This document shows positions 46,501 through 60,713 of a stretch of DNA of 64,000 bases, piece by piece. Made by a program: the position numbers and the translations under genes. This stretch comes from Imbricaverruca yamaguchii. Its lineage: Eukaryota > Arthropoda > Thecostraca > Neoverrucidae. Each line of letters opens with the position of its first letter. Positions within the stretch are counted from its first letter, which is position 1. The stretch is taken from contig JAOTOL010001552.1 of assembly GCA_034440575.1 (NCBI GenBank), positions 901,001 to 965,000 on the forward strand, in the 5' to 3' direction. Below the pieces are notes generated by a model, which was not told the origin of the DNA, searched no databases, and worked only from the letters and a program-made list of their open reading frames with translations.

Positions 46501-49500
46501 ATCAGATACACGTGCCGGTCACCGACAACCATCGTCCCCGGCTGTCACACATCAGATACACGTGCCGGTCACCGACAACCATCGTCCCCGGCTGTCACAC
46601 ATCAGATACACGTGCCGGTCACCGACAACCATCGTCCCTGGCTGTCACCCATCAGATGCACGTGCCGGTTACAGAGAAACCTCGTCCCCGGCTGTCACCC
46701 ATCAGCTACACGTGCCGGTCACCGACAACCCTCGTCCCCGGCTGTCACATCATACAGTGCCGGTCACCGACAACCTTACACATCAACGTGCCGGTCACCG
46801 ACAACCATCGTCCCCGGCTGTCACACATCAGATACACGTGCCGGTCACCGACAACCCTTGTCCCCGGCTGTCACACATCAGATGCACGTGCCGGTCACCG
46901 ACAACCCTCGTCCCCGGCTGTCACACATCAGATACACGTGCCGGTCACCGACAACCCTTGTCCCCGGCTGTCGCACATCAGATACACGTGCCGGTCACCG
47001 ACAACCATCGTCCCCGGCTGTCACCCATTAGATGCACGTGCCGGTCACCGACAACCCTTGTCCCCGGCTGTCACACATCAGATACACGTGCCGGTCACAC
47101 AACCATCGTCCCCGGCTGTTACACATCAGATACACGTGCCGGTCACCGACAACCCTTGTCCCCGGCTGTCACACATCAGATACACGTGCCGGTCACCGAC
47201 AACCATCGTCCCTGGCTGTCACCCATCAGATGCACGTGCCGGTTACAGAGAAACCTCGTCCCCGGCTGTCGCACATCAGATACACGTGCCGGTTACAGAG
47301 AAACCTCGTCCCCGGCTGTCACCCATCAGATGCACGTGCCGGTTACAGGGAAACCTCGTCCCCGGCTGTCACCCATCAGATGCACGTGCCGGTCACCGAC
47401 AACCCTCGTCCCCGGCTGTCACCCATCAGATGCACGTGCCGGTTACAGGGAAACCTCGTCCCCGGCTGTCACACATCAGATACACGTGCCGGTTACAGAG
47501 AAACCTCGTCCCCGGCTGTCACCCATCAGATGCACGTGCCGGTTACAGAGAAACCTCGTCCCCGGCTGTCACACATCAGATACACGTGCCGGTTACAGAG
47601 AAACCTCGTCCCCGGCTGTCACCCATCAGATGCACGTGCCGGTTACAGAGAAACCTCGTCCCCGGCTGTCACCCATCAGATACACGTGCCGGTTACAGAG
47701 AAACATCGTTCTAGGCTGCCACACATCACGCACACATCGATGTCTTTTAAGAAGGGAGAGAAAGGCGAAGTCCCCAGTATCAAGTCCTTCTGCCTATGTG
47801 TTCGCATTATCACGATATTACCTAATATCACCGCACGGGGATGGCAGATATCTTCCCCCGGACGTGCGCGTGTTAACACGCGCACGTCCGGGGGGCAGAT
47901 ATCTGCCCCATCCGGTTCTTCCTCATTTCCCGCCAAACTAATCGGGTTAGCAAGGCAAAACCTCGCATAGCTGTTCATTGGTCTTTTCCGCATATCGTGA
48001 TACATTTTTAACCCTGGGTCGTCTTAGGTCAGGTCACCAGGTCAAGCGAAGTGACCCAACTACACTCGGAGTTCTAGGTGGCATAACTTCCACAATCATT
48101 GGGCGATTTATTTCAAACTTATAACATGTCATGATCTCATCAGGGACCATAATATGTATATAGGTTTTTCCGTAGCATTGACCTTAGGTCAGGTCGCGGC
48201 CATGGCTTCCAAATTATAGGGCCATGGTAAAATATACATACGTTTCCTGGTTACATATTTGCGCTCGGAATGATCTCACAACGGTTATGGCATGTAGATG
48301 GAAGCTATGCTCAATGCTACCGCTGACATTTATGCTCAGTGACCTCACCAAGGTCATTTGAGGTCAGCTGAGATCACCACACATTTCTGCGCATTATATC
48401 GCACCGCATTGAGCTAGACGGATGAAATTACCGTCATTGTGCTTGTATCACCAAGACGTGAATGATATGCTCCATGACCTCCCTAAGCGACTTCATAACC
48501 TTGACCTTCGGTCATTACTTCATGACCTTGACCTGAGTTTCGGTTAACGTGACCTTAAATTACACCGCCTATTGTCGGTAGCGCATTTCAAGGACTGTCG
48601 AAGAGCGTTCGCCGTTTGTTTCTATCTGTTACAGGTCCTGGGATATGTGTCAATATCTGTGTCCCACCTGATCTGGTCGAATTTGACCTATGATGACCCA
48701 GCGACCTGAATGTTGACCTGAGCGAAAAAATGACCGAAACACTTTCGATAGAGCCCGTCACCAGCTATCGAACGCAGTTTTCCGTTTGTCGTTAGCTAGC
48801 ATAGTTCTAGAGATCTTAGGGGGCAGAATCTGCCCCCCCGGGCATGCGAAGTTGGCGCGGACCTCCGGACGTGCAAGTGTTAACAGAGAGGGAGAGAAAT
48901 AGGCGCTGGGGAATACAGGGCATACAAGGCCAGGAAACAAACATATATGCTATACACTTAGCATACAATAACCTAACTATCTATGACAACCATCGCTTAC
49001 ATTACACCACAACTGGCAAACAAAACGCACCGTAGCCTCCTCCGCCTCATACATGGCAAGCTCAGACGTCTGACAACGTAGCCTCCCACCCCCATTCAGG
49101 GCATGCTCAGATGTCTAACCGTCATGGTAGCCTCCACCGCATCATTCCGGGTATGCTGAGACCGTCTAACTCACAACAGAGCCTCCTTCGCCTCATGCTG
49201 GGCACGCTCAAACGTCCGACCCACAACAGAGCCTCCTCCGCCTATTTCAGGGTAAGCTCCATACGTCTAACCCTTTTCACGAAACACTTCACCGACCAAG
49301 TGTACGGTCGACTCACCCTTAGGCTCTCGAGCCTTCGGCTCTTCTTTGGGCGTGTAGCCGGGTGGCGGTGCCGGTTTATAGCCGGGCGGTGGTGGCGGTT
49401 TGAAGCCGGGCGGCGGGGGCGGCTTGTAGCCGGGCGGTGGCGGCGGTTTTGAGCCCGGTGCCGGCGGCGACTTGACGCCGGACGGTGGTGGCACGGCCTC

Positions 49501-52500
49501 GCCCTGCGACTCAGTTCTGGAGGCCGGCGCCGGTCGCGCTGGTTCGTCGTCGTCAGTCTCCAGCTGCAGCACGCGGTGGTCAGACTAGGTTAGAGATAGG
49601 CTCAAGGTCAGGCTCACCACCGACCAGTCGTGGATCTGTTGTGCTCGATGGTGCCGCTCGCTCGGAGTTGTACATCGATTGGCCATTGCGATCGCCTACC
49701 TTCCAGTCTCACCAACACATTGCATTGGTGCGACCATAAACCGATCTATCAATTGATTTAGGCCAGAGGAATCAAGCTCAGAAGATAGCTCAATCAGGAA
49801 TATATTTATTAAAGCCAAATGCTTGACATGGCACCACAATGTACCAAGATGAAAACAAATGTTGGAATTCGACATCAGTGAAGAAATGGTGAAATATGTC
49901 AATTTGAATTTAATAAAAACGGATGGCTAACGAAAGGCTTTGCACCAGGCAGCGCATGACATGCCTCCTGTTGGAACACATTCGTTTCTCCCCAGGCACA
50001 ACCCTTCACGGGCTGAACCATCATTGAATTCCAGCACATAAGCAAGAAAGCGAGGGTGCAGTTCACCCCAAACAAGGTCAAGCGAAAATCATACATGCAA
50101 CGTACGGTTGGGGCACGTCACAGTGTGATTTGTACCCACTGTTGTACCCATGTACACACTTTTCGCTTCTGTGAAGTTGGAGATGCAACCTCAACGGCGG
50201 ACCCTGAACTATCTGCTTTTCGTGAATCTTTCGCCTCTTGCCGCTTATTTTTCCTCCAGTCTTTATCCTTCTGTTTCTTCTTTTCAGTCTTCACTTCCAA
50301 CCTTTTCTGTTCCTCCCCATCTTTTTCTGCCTGTTTTGCTCGGAGCGCTTCGATGTGCTTCATGCGCACTCGGTATCTGGAACAAAACACATTGGCAGCT
50401 GCTTAAGCAACGAACACATGATCAGCTCATGGAAAGTACGCAACACATGCACTGTACGGTGGCAGCCAGGATCATTCTCTAACATTGAACACCAACGTTT
50501 TCAAGAGTTACCAATGCCGACGACAATCGACCGCAGGCGGTGACGTTTTCAAAGGAAAGCGTGCCTTTGCAGAAGACGCACTACCACAGTACGAAAACAC
50601 GGAGCGTGCTGATATACTTACATCCTACTGATAAGTGATGGAATCAGAGCACATATTGAAAAATGAGGACGTGAGGTGCGATTCTAGTAGTAGTGGGTTT
50701 AGTACAGCCAACGAAATATTGGACTTTAATGTAAATCGAAGAATCTCATTGAGTTTTCTTGTTGTTCAAAGCTGGCTTTGCATACACTTTTTGACCATCA
50801 CTTGTAGCATTCAAATAATTGCAGGCAAGCATATACAAATCGATCCGACGATGGGTCATATGGAGCATACCGGGCTTATGGCATTGCCTACCTCGTGCAG
50901 GTACAAGCACTAGCTCTGATACCAGAGCTCCAGGAACACCTGCAAGCCAAGCTTCAGCATTCGCTTGCAATACTCTGTTGCACTCACATCTTCAAATAAA
51001 ATCTGATCATCAGCTTCAAATACATTCCGTTTATTTCACTTGAAAACAATTTGGCATATTTTTTGTCTAAATCTCCCTAAAAAAATTGGAATCTCAGAAA
51101 GTCACATTGCACCATGTTAAATACTGTAAGCAATACTATAATTATGAGATGAAACAGCACCGCTAAAGCTACAACTATGCTACAGCTAAGCTATAAAGGA
51201 GGAAATATGAATATTCCCCTCCACAATCTGGAGCTAGAGCACAATATTTTGCCTTCTGGTGAACTGATCCATTATAGCAGAATAAGCTAAATGTTAGTGA
51301 ATGAAAGTGGGTCATACCTCCCAAATTTACATTTCTTCATACCAATTATTGATCGAGATCCTTGGTTTTAGCCACCAATGTAAAATAGTATCTTCATGGT
51401 GCTTGATGCACAAGGAAGGTGTGAAATATTATCTGAATTAGCCATATTTATTTAATTAGTTCGTTGGTTGGTTATTGGTTTTACGACACATCGACCGTTG
51501 GGTCATGCAGCGTCGCCAATCTTTCACGCCGATTGGTCGCGGGCGAAGAGTACCGACAGGTGAGACTCGAACCCACAACGTTTCTATTGTGAGACGAGCA
51601 ACTTACCCCTGGACTACTCGTCCCCAGTAGTTATTTAATTATATTTTCCATTTTCTGTCAGAGCTATTTTCATCCAGCTGGTTTTCACCATTTAAAATCG
51701 ATGGCAAGTCAACTTCGACCGGCTGCTCCCAACCCCGCACTTCGCTGCACACCTCCCCAGCACGCCACCTCGCTCTAGCCGTGCACGTGTCAATAATCTG
51801 GTCCTCGGCCCTACTCCGCGGTGTAGACCACCACCCAGTCAGTGTCCGGTCGGCTCACCTGTAGGTGTATTACCTCTGCAGTGTAGACCACCACCCAGTC
51901 AGTGTCCGGTCGGCTCACCTGTAGGTGTATTACCTCTGCAGTGTAGATCACCCGGTCAGTGTCTGGTCGGCTCACCTGTAGAACATCTCGTCCCACGTCT
52001 GCAGTGTGCCGCGCTCCCGCTCGAACGACGACCACATTTCAAGCACGCACTCGGGCCAGTCGACGGTGCGCTCCATGGCGCGTACGAACAGCTTGCGCAC
52101 CTGCTCAGTGGTGCCGTACCTCCTGAGGGTGTGCCGTCGGCGCGTCAGATACGGCCGCACTTCCGGCCGCGCTGCGCATCTCTCGAGAACGGGGCAAACT
52201 GCCGACGGGACAGGGGAGGAGACAATCTGACACATGTACCCCCGACAACTATAACGCAAATGGGGTCCCAGTCAGGGGATACATAACAGGCAAGATGATT
52301 CGACACTAACGCCGCTCAGGATATTTTCCAATCCCGCGACCCACCGGCAAAACAGTGTGGGCTGGGCCATTAGCCGTGGATGTGCAGAAAGTGTGCCGTG
52401 AACCACCCAATAAACAAACGACAGGCAAGATGAACAGTAATGTTGGGAAGAAACACCAACCGCAAAGGCGAAGGGACGAGTTAGTGTCAATGGATAAAGG

Positions 52501-55500
52501 CCGTGAATGACCTGTTCAATGTACAGTGAACAGGTCATTCCTGTCGGAGGGCAAATATAATATAATCCTTGTGAATAGAATGACAAACCTACAACGGGAA
52601 GAATTCCTGATGTCAGATATGAACAGCATCTACTAGCCAGGGTAGGCACATGATCCAGATAAACGAGGGATGTCCTGCATATAAACTCGAAGTGGCCGAA
52701 ACATCTGCAAATGAACTATACCCCGGCGCGCATCATGCAAAGCGTCTTCTTCAGACAGCTAGCGCCTTGGATTCTTTTATGACGCATTCGACCGCTAGAT
52801 CATATAGCGTCGCCAACCTCTCACGCCCACTGGTCGCGGGTCGACTCGGTAATGCAGTCGGTTGTGAGATTCGAACCCACAATCTTCCGATCAGGAGTCC
52901 GACGCTCTACCAACTGAGCTGCCGCGACCCCATACAGCTACCGCCACTCACTGGACAAGAACCAAGTACTGCAGCCACATGCCGGCGTCTTTGTCGTGAC
53001 CCTGGCTCATGATGTCGCCCCAGAGCGACATGGCCTCCTTCAGGAATCCGTTGGCCGCTTCAAGGTCGGCCCAGTATTGCAGCAGCACACAGTCCGGGTC
53101 CCCAAGCAGACCGAAACCTGTCGGCAGTATGTTGCCAAATGAACGCCACACAGCAAAACTGAAAACAGCAACTACGATGTGGTTGGTCAACATTTGCAAA
53201 TGGTGCTGGTGGTTTGATGTTCAGGAGTGGGAAAACGCCGATTACACGGTCATCGCGACTATCCGAATATTTGACATCAGTTATCGTTCATCAGCAGCTA
53301 CACAAGATTTCAATAACACGGCTGCAGCAAACACTGACACAAGTGGGAGCTGATGAGGACGCTTTATACCATTGCCATTGCCATATACCACGCTTTATAC
53401 CATACCTATTGCCATGCCAGGCACCGATAATAACAGCCCTGTCACAAAAGGTCACCATAATATGGATAACACTGGCGAAGGCTTGGTTGGTTAGTTATTG
53501 GAGCTTAGCGGCGCACAGACCGCGTCGGTCACGCAGGCGCTTTATGACTGACCGGTCACGCAGGCGCTGTATGACTGACCGGTCACGCAGCCGCTTTATG
53601 ACTGACCGGTCACGCAGCCGCTTTATGACTGACCGGTCACGCAGCCGCTTTATGACTGACCGGTCACGCAGGCGCTTTATGACTGACCGGTCACGCAGGC
53701 GCTTTATGACTGACCGGTCACGCAGCCGCTTTATGACTGACCGGTCACGCAGGCGCTTTATGACTGACCGGTCACGCAGCCGCTGTATGACTGACCGGTC
53801 ACGCAGGCGCTTTATGACTGACCGGTCACGCAGGCGCTTTATGACTGACCGGTCACGCAGCCGCTGTATGACTGACCGGTCACGCAGGCGCTTTATGACT
53901 GACCGGTCACGCAGGCGCTTTATGACTGACCGGTCACGCAGCCGCTTTATGACTGACCGGTCACGCAGCCGCTTTATGACTGACCGGTACGCAGGCGCTT
54001 TAACTGACCGGTCACGCAGCCGCTTTATGACTGACCGGTCACGCAGCCGCTTTATGACTGACCGGTCACGCAGGCGCTTTATGACTGACCGGTCACGCAG
54101 CCGCTTTATGACTGACCGGTCACGCAGGCGCTTTATGACTGACCGGTCACGCAGCCGCTTTATGACTGACCGGTCACGCAGGCGCTTTATGACTGACCGG
54201 TCACGCAGCCGCTGTATGACTGACCGGTCACGCAGGCGCTTTATGACTGACCGGTCACGCAGCGCTTTTGACTGACCGGTAGCGGCGCTTTATGACTGAC
54301 CGGTCACGCAGCCGCTGTATGACTGACCGGTCACGCAGGCGCTTTATGACTGACCGGTCACGCAGCCGCTTTATGACTGACCGGTCACGCAGCCGCTGTA
54401 TGACTGACCGGGCATACCAAATGCGCCCACCCATGGCGAAGGCGGCGCAGTGTCGTGGCACATGTAATCAACATGGCTCGCATATACGCGCTATTAACAT
54501 CACTGTGATATAATTGGTCGTCAGAAATACTGCAGGGCGTATTAATCACGTGAAGACGTATTAATCACGTGATAACATATTAATCACGTGAATACAAACG
54601 TGGTCCGTGGGAAGTCACGTAATATCGTGTGGTGTGGTCATGTGGTGTGGCCACGTGGTGCAACCAAATGGTGTAGTAAATTGTCGTGCAATGTAGCCAC
54701 ATAGTGTGGTGTGTTGCCATGTGATTTGGCCACCTGTCAGAAGGTGTGGCACCACGTGTGGCCACGTGGTGTAGTGTATTGCCATGCGGTGTGGCCACGT
54801 TGTGCAGTGTATTGCCCTGTGGTGTAGTCACGTGGTGCAGTGTATTGCCATGTGGTGTATCGTATTGCCGTGTGGTGTGACCACATGGTGTTGTGTATTG
54901 CCATGCGGTGTGGCCACGTTGTGTAGTGTATTGTCATGTGGTGTGGCGACGTTGTGTAGTGTATTGCCATGTGGTGTGGCCACATTGTGTAGCGTACTGC
55001 CGTGTTGTACACTCACTCTGCGCCAGATGCTCGCAGGCCTTGTTGAACTGGACGCGCATCTTCTCCATGAGGTCGGCGTGCTTGTGGCCATCGAGCGCCA
55101 GTCGGCGCCGGTACAGGTCCAGCCAGGCCAGCCACACCAGCAAGTAGTCGAAGGCCGTCTGCAGGCCGCTGGACAGCGCCCGCGACACCAGCTCTGTCGC
55201 ACGTCACAGCGCAGCTGACGTCAACAGGTCTGCCGCACGTCACAGCAGCTGACGTCAACACGTCTACCGCACGTCACAGCAGCTGACGTCAGCACGTCTA
55301 CCGCACGTCACAGCAGCTGACGTCAACACGTCTGTCGCGCGTCACAGCAGCTGACGTCAACACGTCTGCCGCGCGTCACAGCAGCTGACGTCAACACGTC
55401 TGCCGCGCGTCACAGCAGCTGACGTCAACACGTCTGCCGCGCGTCACAGCAGCTGACGTCAACACGTCTGTCGCGCGTCACAGCAGCTGACGTCAACACG

Positions 55501-58500
55501 TCTGACGCGCGTCACAGCAGCTGACGTCAGCACGTCTACCGCACGTCACAGCAGCTGACGTCAACACGTCTGCCGCACGTCACAGCAGCTGACGTCAACA
55601 CGTCTGTCGCGCGCCACGGCAGCTGACGTCAACACGTCTGTCGCGCGTCACAGCAGCTGACGTCAACACGTCTGCCGCGCGTCACAGCAGCTGACGTCAA
55701 CACGTCTGACGCGCGTCACAGCAGCTGACGTCAACACGTCTGTCGCGCGCCACGGCAGCTGACGTCAACACGCCTGTCGCGCGTTATACACTTCCTTCAC
55801 ATTCGTGTGCACACACACACACATTTCTTGGTTCCGATTTCAGGAGTGTCGACGTCGTGGAATAGCCTTGGACAGGTGTCGCACCAGCTGGCACCGCCAG
55901 ATCTATCGCCGGTCACACCAGCTGACGTCACCAGCCCGTGGTGAGCCACATCGGTTGACGCTACAAGATGCTTATTGCAAGTCACATCATCTGGCTTTCC
56001 ACGCTTTGCCACTGATCACATAAGCCGACATCCCCATGTACGTCGCAGGTAACAAAAGAAAACATTCCCAGGTCTGTTGCAGGTGTCACCAGTCGATGCC
56101 ACCGACTCTACCCGAGGCCACACCAGATGTCACGGGCTACATCAGCTGACATCACCACATCGGTCGCAAATCACCACAGGAGACGTCACGTTACCGTCTC
56201 TGTAACAAGCCGGCGTCATTCATCAACCTTAGCATATATCACGCATGGATGCAATGTGTCCAAATCCGGAAAGGCTGGTGACAACGGATACTTAACCGGA
56301 GACATACTTGCTTCCCAAGTGAAATTGTACGATATTCTTGTATCATATTCACATAAAGTAAATCGCAGAAATCCACGATATATCAAATGCACTCAATTCC
56401 TTCACCTTCTGGCCTGTGCATCGGCATAAGGCGCCTATGCCAGCGCTGGACCAGCCAGGGCAAGTGGACCGGAGACTGAGTCACTCCCTGGGACTCCCTT
56501 GAACCCCTCAGGTCGGAACTCGAGAGCCCGGAAGGCGCATCAACAACGCTACCTCTTTGCCACCCGGGACGGCTGGCAGGTGCTGATAGCTGCGCGAGAC
56601 GTATCGTAAGCTGCCCTCGCGCGGGGAAGTCGCCGCAAACATTTATTTGAGCAAAGGTAGAGATAACGTCGGGACGAATATTGTGATGGTAGCCAGTAAA
56701 TATCAAAATGAAAGTGCAGATTTGATTACCAGTGCAAACAAAACTTGAAGTGCTGCATTGCAGCGTTCCAGATGCACATTTTGAAGATGTGTAATTGTGT
56801 CAGCATTGGATGCGCCATGTAATGAATGCACGGCAATGAGCCTGTTTTATATGCACAATTGCATATCCAATTCACATATTCTGCCTAGCTAAAACATAGA
56901 TGCATTGACAATGCGACTATTTCTCACGTATACAATTGCAATACGATTTACGTTTTCGAAGCCACCACTGGAAATCGTTTACCACATCTGACACCTCACA
57001 AAAATGCATTTGGACACACTGTATGGATGGAAGCACTTCTCAGCATCATACCGTCAGCTCGGCGGAGCAGACCTGAACCTAGTCAGATGGATAGTTCACA
57101 TACTCCACCCCAAGCTCACGACAAGCTAGCTGATACCACTACACCATGACAGTTAAGTAAACTATTTGACCAGCATCCACAAAACACAACACAGATCAAC
57201 TAAGTACCTCAGCTGCGTTCTCATGCCGGAGACCCTCCGCTCGACATATGGTGCCGAGCCGACACCAGGGATCAGACCAACTGAGTGCTGCAGCTGCGTT
57301 GTCATTACGGAAGGCCGACCTCTCGACATATGGTGCCGGGCCGACACCCGGGATCAGACCAACCGAGTGCTTCATCTACGTTCCCATGACGGGGGACCCA
57401 CCGCTGGACATGTGGTGCCGGGCCGCCACCTGCGACCACCCACCTTCCACGTCGGCCAGCGGCGTGTCTGCCCGCTCCAAGGCGCGCACGTAGGCCTCCC
57501 AGAGTGACCCCGACCACGGCACGTTACGCACGGCCCGCGCGTGCACGGCCAGCGTCACGCCGGCCGCCGGCTTCAGCTCGAAGTCCAGGTAGCGCGTGTA
57601 CGCCTCCCACAGCTCCAGCGACAGACAGTTGTCGAGCACGGCCCGCTCCAGCACGTGCTGCACGCGCGCCGGCGTGCCGTGCGACAGCTCGTGGCGCACG
57701 TACTGCTGGTAGGCGGCCACCGTCCCGGCCGGCTCGGCCGCCGCCGCCTGAGGAGTGGCCATGGCACGTCAGCTCACGGCAGTTATAAATCATTCGCGAA
57801 ATGGGATGGAGTATACCACTGCTCACTGAACACCGAGTAGACATCCTTGCCAAATAATTATCGACATCGTGCTTCTTGATGCGTGCTTGTGAAGTCAGCA
57901 TGACTCGCTTCTAACACCATCCAGTATATATACATCATGCTTATACTCATGACAACGGATCCGGAATCGTGATAACGAAACTCCTGTCGTGCAATTTCAT
58001 GGAAATAAATTGCCTACAATGTGCTGTTATACAATACCAGCATATACATAGGCATTTGCATCGCTGTCATTGATATCGGTGTCTCCAAATTAGGTACCTC
58101 CCAATACACGCAAAATGGATAGGTATATGGTACTATGCAAATGTCCCAAAACTGGGCCTCAAGGACCAAGATATTTTAAACAGAATCATTTCCGTAGCGA
58201 TTTCTACATGCCGCTGTACTCGTTTCGACATCTCACACCTAACGAGAGATCATCATTTTAACACTGGCTCACGGGCCTGCACACACGCGAGCCTTGGTGC
58301 AGGTCTGGGAGAGTGACCATGGACAGTCAGTTCATGGACCATGGACAGAACTGACTGTCCATGGTGCTGAACACACGCATGCCCGAAGACTGGGCAGTCT
58401 GTGTGCGGGACTGCACTCACGTGGGCTCATGCTCCAACTTTTGGTGAGTGAACAGAGCCCAGCAGAGCATTTGTGCTCTACGTACGCGAAAACTTAGTTT

Positions 58501-60675
58501 CGTTTACGAAATTCGCGGCCACTGCAGTCAAATGAAGACACCCTTCCCACCCCAAATGCCACCTGATAGAGAGAAGTGGCTTTTGAACCGATTAATGAAG
58601 CGGTTCTCGTAGAAAGTAATTTGATTTATTCTGAGCTTAACGATCGTGAACGGGGAACCTCAAGCACAGATAAGACATTATACATATGAGCAAAATAGTA
58701 CGCATTCGCAACACTGTACAAGCATCATATGGACACATCTGACGAACACAGTTCCATGCATGCATACACTTGCACACACTAGTTCAACAAGCATGAAAAT
58801 ACAAACATGAAAGCCAATATTTGCATCTTCACAGTTGCGAACGAATGAGGCGATGAACAGCCGCGCAAAGTGAATGTTGAGTGTCACATGTGTCATCGCC
58901 AACGTTCAATCCAAACAAATTGGTTTGTTAGTCGCGGGATTGCGATGAACACATCATTTCATCATGGCATTTACACGAACATTCGGTACGACCAAAAGTG
59001 CAATCCGACGAGTCAGGAGGACTGGGGTAGAAAACGAAAAACCGCCCAATGAAACCTAACAAAACCAAACGTAAATCATAGTAGGCTGTCGTGGACAAAG
59101 AGTATCATGTGCATCCTTCCTGGCTTCAGCTGGGCAAACTTGAAATGCCACAATAGGTAGGGGTACAGCAGTGAATGTCATGCTATTCGTTGACAACGGT
59201 GTGAGTTTAGCCACACCAAGCATAAGTGTTGTACAATATCGGCACATAAACGTGCAATGCAGCCGCTTTGGCTCAGACCACGTGGCATCGGTCTGGTGCT
59301 GATCTCACATGTGCATCGTAATGAGCTGATATTTTCATTTTGAAGGCATCTCGTGAGTTTGCTTTCTGAGAAGATTGAACCAGGAGCCCGATCGCTCGGT
59401 TGACACCCATTACAATGCGATCTACGGAATGAGGTCTGGAAGTCAGATTCTGGTCCAGTTATGCCAAGGTCACAGGTTACATATAGCGTGCCAACATATT
59501 CTAGGACAGATTTTTGAATGAAGTACTGAGGCTAGCCAGTATTGGTTTTATTTTCAAAGTCGTGCAAAACTGTTCACATTTTCCTGGATTCTGATTCAAT
59601 TTTCTGGCAACTGACACAGGTTTCTGATGACTAGGTACTTTATGTGGCCTTTTTGACGTGCTATGAAGGGCATGAAGCAAGATAACTGCCTAGCCTTTAA
59701 TATATTTTTGGTCCATAATTGAGATAAAAAACAAGTTTGAATTGAGCCCGTTGGGTACGTTTTGTCCCACATTTCAATCATACGACACCAGCCAACTTGT
59801 GCTAACCAGATACAATGCCCTCGAGTTCATCCATCGCCAAGAGTAACACACCGGTTTGTTTTGCGACAAACAGCTACAAAAGGCCACAGCCTCTGGAGCA
59901 CGGCACGGCGACGATTATTGCCAGTCACTTTTTAAGGAGCGCAACAAGCATGGCTTGCTTTTGTCGACTGGCCTTGTGCTTTTGTAACCGCTTCCCAAAG
60001 TTCACCAGATAATCACACTTCATTCCCTTTTGTATTGAGTGCCTCCGAGATGGATCTTGAGACCCGTATGGACGCTCGCCAACTCCCTGACTTATCATTA
60101 TCTGTATTCGCCACACGCGGCGGAACGAGGGAGGTGGGGCACCGCCAATTCCACCGATAAATCCAGAAATTCCCCTCTCCACCTTATTCGTCACTGGGGG
60201 ACTACCACTGCCGTCAAGGGGTGTCAAATCTAATCATTCAAGTCCCCCACCCCCACACCACCAGTAATGCTCGAGCAATTGGGAGGGCAACCTGAATGGG
60301 GGAGGGCGTGGTTAGCATGCCAGACGAAGCTCGCAATGTGAGGATCTCGTTCCCCACAAAAACCCGCTGGATTGGTGTGGGGAGGGAGGGGAAGGACGAT
60401 ACCCATGATGCTGGTGTCGGCCCTCCAAACAATTATGTCATATAATTGTACTTTATTTATGCACCAATGAGCCACAGTGCTGGACACCCCTGTGCTTGAT
60501 ATTTCATTATGAGTTTCAGTAGTTGAAGCCTGTTATCTTTAGTCTTGGTTTCGCACCACCAATTTTCAGGTTAATATTTGAAAGGAGCGGCTACTGCGAT
60601 GGAATGTGCGTTTATTTGTTTACATTCCGATCTCCGCTGATTACTTCATAAGGTACATATATATTATATACATGT

Positions 60676-60713
<38 letters not shown>

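Noticed and set aside
45982..47970. Four overlapping plus-strand frames of 312-460 codons
   Set aside because: Three frames open at once across a 50-bp repeat is the mark of a stop-free unit rather than a gene.
52855..52930. Functional tRNA-Arg(CCT) gene on the minus strand
   Set aside because: The acceptor stem does not pair (GGTCGCG versus AACCGAC) and one anticodon-stem mismatch is present; it is the head of a SINE.
53214..54275. 353-codon frame with RSRxRFMTD repeats
   Set aside because: The 27-bp unit is a multiple of three; the sequence is explained by a SINE-derived minisatellite.
57748..57762. ATG just upstream of the SART3 exon at 57747 as the gene start
   Set aside because: It lies in the intron; exon 62169-62384 joins in the correct phase and carries the preceding HAT repeat.
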